Source of the DNA: Zongyangia hominis
GTDB taxonomy: Bacteria > Bacillota > Clostridia > Oscillospirales > Ruminococcaceae
DNA length: 64,000 nt
Reading direction: 5' to 3'
Assembly (NCBI RefSeq): GCF_014385095.1
Contig: NZ_JACRTC010000005.1
Span: 62,001-126,000, forward strand
Shown: positions 61,833 through 64,000 of the stretch, one piece after another
Position numbering within the stretch: position 1 is the stretch's first letter
How the letters are laid out: every line of letters starts with the position of its first letter
Notes under the pieces: model-generated
Told to the model about the DNA's origin: nothing
Database searches by the model: none
What the model saw: the letters and a program-made list of their open reading frames with translations, nothing else
Made by a program: the position numbers and the translations under genes

Positions 61833-63357
61833 ACATCAAGGGGGCGAACATTTTGAGGAGGGCTTGCAAGAGGGTTTTGAAAGGGTTTTGCTTTTTGCAC
61901 TCCTCGAGAGTGATGGGCTGGCACAGGCGGAGGGTCTCCAGAAAGTCCCTTTTGACATCCTGCACAGCGGAATTGCGGAAGAAAGCGCAGCCGCATTCAA
62001 AGTGGAGATAGAAGCTGCGGAAATCCATGTTGGCGGTGCCCACGATGGCCACCTCGTCGTCGGCCACAAAGTTTTTGGCGTGAACAAAGCCCGGGGTATA
62101 CTCATAAATTTTGATGCCGTTTTTGATGAGCCTCGGATAGTTGGCCTGGGTCACCAGATGGACATACCACTTGTCCGCGATGTGAGGCGTGATAATCCGC
62201 ACATCCACCCCGCTCTGCGCCGCCATGATGAGGGCGGTGGACATTTCATTGTCGATGATGAGATAGGGGGTCATGATGTAGACATAGCGGTAGGAACCGT
62301 TGATGATCTGCATGTAGGCGTATTCGGAAATGTTGTTGCGGTCCAGCGGGACGTCGCCGAAGGGCTGGATGAAGCCGTCGTCCTCCTTGACTTTGACGGG
62401 ACGGTATTGCTCGTAGTCGTCGGATTCCCCGGTGGTGAAGTTCCAGATCTGCAAGAACATCATGGTCAGGTTCCAGACCGCCTGCCCCTCGATCATCACC
62501 CCGGAGTCCTTCCAATGCCCATGTTTGACGATGGCGTTGATGTACTCGTCGGCCAGATTGATGCCGCCGGTGAAGCCCACGTTGCCGTCCACCACGCAGA
62601 TTTTCCGGTGGTCGCGGTAGTTGATGGCGGGGCTCAGGACCGGGGTGAAGGGGTTGAAGACGCAGGCCTTGATCCCATAGCCCTTCAATTGCCGGTAGTA
62701 ATGGGAGGGCAGGGTGCTGATGCTCCCCAGGTCGTCGTAGATAAAGCGGACCTCCACACCCTCGGATGCCTTCCGGCGCAGGATAGCCAGGATGCTGTCA
62801 AACATGACGCCGCTTTCCACGATGAAATATTCCATAAAGATGAATTTTTCCGCCCTTTCCAGCTGGGTTTTCAGGGCCTCGAACATCTCCTCCCCGATGG
62901 AAAAATAGGTGGAAGTGGTGCCCTGCCAGACTGGGTAAGCGGCGATGGAGCCGATGTACTCGGCCTGCCGGGAGAGATGCTTGCTGGTGGATTTGAGCTT
63001 TGAAAAAACCGCTTCGTTTTTCTCCACCTGCTGGTAACCCGCCCGTTCGAAGAATTCCAGGCGGTCGGAGAGCTTTTTGCCCACCCGGTGGTTGCCCAGG
63101 AAAAGGTAGAACAGCCCCCCGAACAAGGGGAACAGGAGGATGGGGATGGCCCAGGCCAGCTTATAGGAGGGGTTGTCCGCCTTCCCCACAATCCAGATGA
63201 CGGCGATGACGCTACATAGCTCCAGGGCGGTGTAAAGAAAGACCTGGCCCCGGCTGAGATAGAAGACGGAAAAGACGAGAAAGAGAAACTGCACGACGAT
63301 GAGAAGGGCGAAGAGAAAGAGCCGGCTGGACAAAAATTTGGATACTTTTCTGAGCAT
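61831..63357 (-). CDS. cls: Cardiolipin synthase (phospholipase D family)
   Basis: A 508-residue enzyme joining two phosphatidylglycerols to cardiolipin. Two N-terminal membrane helices (about 10-60) are followed by two phospholipase D motifs. These are HRKICVVDGNVGFTGG near residue 245 (HxKxxxxD with a cysteine near it) and VHAKNFVADDEVAIVGTAN near 425. Both are intact. ATG 63357 is fixed by GGAGGAAAG; a 143-residue extension is rejected because it has no ribosome site or homology character. Confidence 0.95.
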   Translation of the reverse strand: MLRKVSKFLSSRLFLFALLIVVQFLFLVFSVFYLSRGQVFLYTALELCSVIAVIWIVGKADNPSYKLAWAIPILLFPLFGGLFYLFLGNHRVGKKLSDRLEFFERAGYQQVEKNEAVFSKLKSTSKHLSRQAEYIGSIAAYPVWQGTTSTYFSIGEEMFEALKTQLERAEKFIFMEYFIVESGVMFDSILAILRRKASEGVEVRFIYDDLGSISTLPSHYYRQLKGYGIKACVFNPFTPVLSPAINYRDHRKICVVDGNVGFTGGINLADEYINAIVKHGHWKDSGVMIEGQAVWNLTMMFLQIWNFTTGESDDYEQYRPVKVKEDDGFIQPFGDVPLDRNNISEYAYMQIINGSYRYVYIMTPYLIIDNEMSTALIMAAQSGVDVRIITPHIADKWYVHLVTQANYPRLIKNGIKIYEYTPGFVHAKNFVADDEVAIVGTANMDFRSFYLHFECGCAFFRNSAVQDVKRDFLETLRLCQPITLEECKKQNPFKTLLQALLKMFAPLM

Positions 63358-63474
63358 ATGGTGCTTTCCTCCTTCTCTTTTGCTACGCCCATCATAGCAC
63401 GGGACCGCTCTATTGTAAACTGGACAAGCACCTAGAAGGGAAAAACGGGAGCCCCCTGAACTTTGGCAAATGAA

Positions 63475-63504
63475 AAAGGACATGGCAAAATTGCCATGTC
63501 CTTT
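63475..63504 (-). terminator. Terminator of the alpha/beta hydrolase gene
   Basis: AAAGGACATGGCAA pairs with TTGCCATGTCCTTT, and on the minus strand a T-run follows. Confidence 0.85.
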
Positions 63505-63515
63505 GCCTGTTTCTT

Positions 63516-63998
63516 TTAAAAAGAGGCGGGAATATCCGCCGGCGCGGCAGGGGAGGGAAGATGGTTCGTCAGCCAGTCGAGGACGTCCAGATAGACGTCC
63601 TGGCGGTTTGTTTCGTTGAGCATTTCGTGGCGCCCGCCCTCGTAAAGCTTCAGGGTTATATCGGCGACGCCAGCTCTTTTCAGCTGGTGGTAGACCTTGG
63701 TGACGCCCTTGCCGTAGCCGCCCACCGGGTCCTGGTTCCCCGAAAAGAGAAAGACGGGGAGATGGGACGGAACGGTTTTGGCCCACATGCTGTGGTTAAC
63801 CTTTTTGAGCAACAGCGCCTCGTCCCGATAGCCGGTGGTGGTGAACAGGTAGCCGCACCAAGGATCCTGGATGTATTTCTCCACTACACTTTCATCCCTG
63901 GAAAGCCAGTCGAACTTGGTGCGGGGGGAGCGTATTTTCTTGTTGTAGCCCCCGAAGAAGAGATGGTCCAGCTTGGGGCTCTTAGCCTTGGGACCCTT
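63516..63998 (-). CDS. Alpha/beta hydrolase (lysophospholipase-like), C-terminal part, cut by window end
   Basis: The frame is open to the window edge, so the N-terminus and probable nucleophile lie outside. About 160 residues are visible: a family block YIQDPWCGYLFTTTGYRDEA, the strand LPVFLFSGNQDPVGGYGKGV carrying the catalytic Asp, and LKLYEGGRHEMLNETNRQDV carrying the catalytic His. The pattern matches monoacylglycerol lipase/lysophospholipase-type hydrolases. Apparent start codons within the window (GTG 63884) are internal. Confidence 0.88.
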   Translation of the reverse strand, partial: KGPKAKSPKLDHLFFGGYNKKIRSPRTKFDWLSRDESVVEKYIQDPWCGYLFTTTGYRDEALLLKKVNHSMWAKTVPSHLPVFLFSGNQDPVGGYGKGVTKVYHQLKRAGVADITLKLYEGGRHEMLNETNRQDVYLDVLDWLTNHLPSPAAPADIPASF

Positions 63999-64000
63999 GG

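Overview
The window looks like a chromosomal segment of a GC-rich, spore-forming Clostridia, most likely an Oscillospiraceae/Ruminococcaceae-type gut anaerobe. The sporulation genes (SpoIIR, two CotF-like coat proteins, a SpoIID-like protein), the Firmicutes-style RNA switches (FMN, SAM-I and TPP riboswitches and a T-box), strong AGGAGG ribosome binding sites, ThiH rather than ThiO, formate-THF ligase and acetate kinase all point that way. Species cannot be named from the sequence alone. No phage, IS element, CRISPR array or rRNA operon is visible. There is one tRNA gene, Leu-UAA.

Layout. 1-12 kb: the end of fhs, tsaE-tsaB (t6A tRNA modification), upp, a YitT membrane protein, two small XRE regulators, tmcAL, ackA, FMN-riboswitch-ribU, SAM-riboswitch-metK, recD2. 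12-27 kb: comF, a divergent MreB-like actin, coat proteins, spoIIR, T-box-alaS, a HIT protein, comEC, holA, rnmV, an MBOAT/DHHW pair, a ribokinase-like gene, tRNA-Leu and a sortase gene remnant. 27-40 kb: a minus-strand operon of three peptidoglycan-binding/SpoIID-like proteins, a membrane diguanylate cyclase, paaK with an ACT-domain protein, an SDR, a Ca2+-type P-ATPase, a DUF3795-like protein, nadE, a GNAT and a stand-alone FakA-type C-terminal domain. 40-47 kb: a minus-strand TPP-riboswitch thiS-thiF-thiG-thiH-thiE operon, a pentapeptide-repeat protein and a CDF transporter. 47-55 kb: three tandem secreted paralogues ending in NPxTG wall-sorting signals, a fourth paralogue without an anchor, and a convergent pyk-sortase operon. 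55-64 kb: a GntR-ABC transporter operon, a CAT-like acyltransferase, an NhaC antiporter, cardiolipin synthase and a truncated alpha/beta hydrolase.

The part most worth pursuing is 47-53.6 kb. Three surface-protein genes use a codon set unlike their neighbours. Each has its own promoter and terminator. OmpR-family (WalR/PhoP-like) direct hexamer repeats lie at matching helical phase upstream of each. They sit beside a class B-type sortase that appears to be a lipoprotein and follows pyruvate kinase in an operon. A second signal is the MBOAT/DHHW pair at 23.5-26 kb, in which both partners have lost the residues that normally define the active sites. Other points are a structured leader before the MreB-like gene, two families of degenerate tandem repeats in intergenic DNA, and a ComEC whose C-terminal metallo-beta-lactamase-like part lacks the metal motif.
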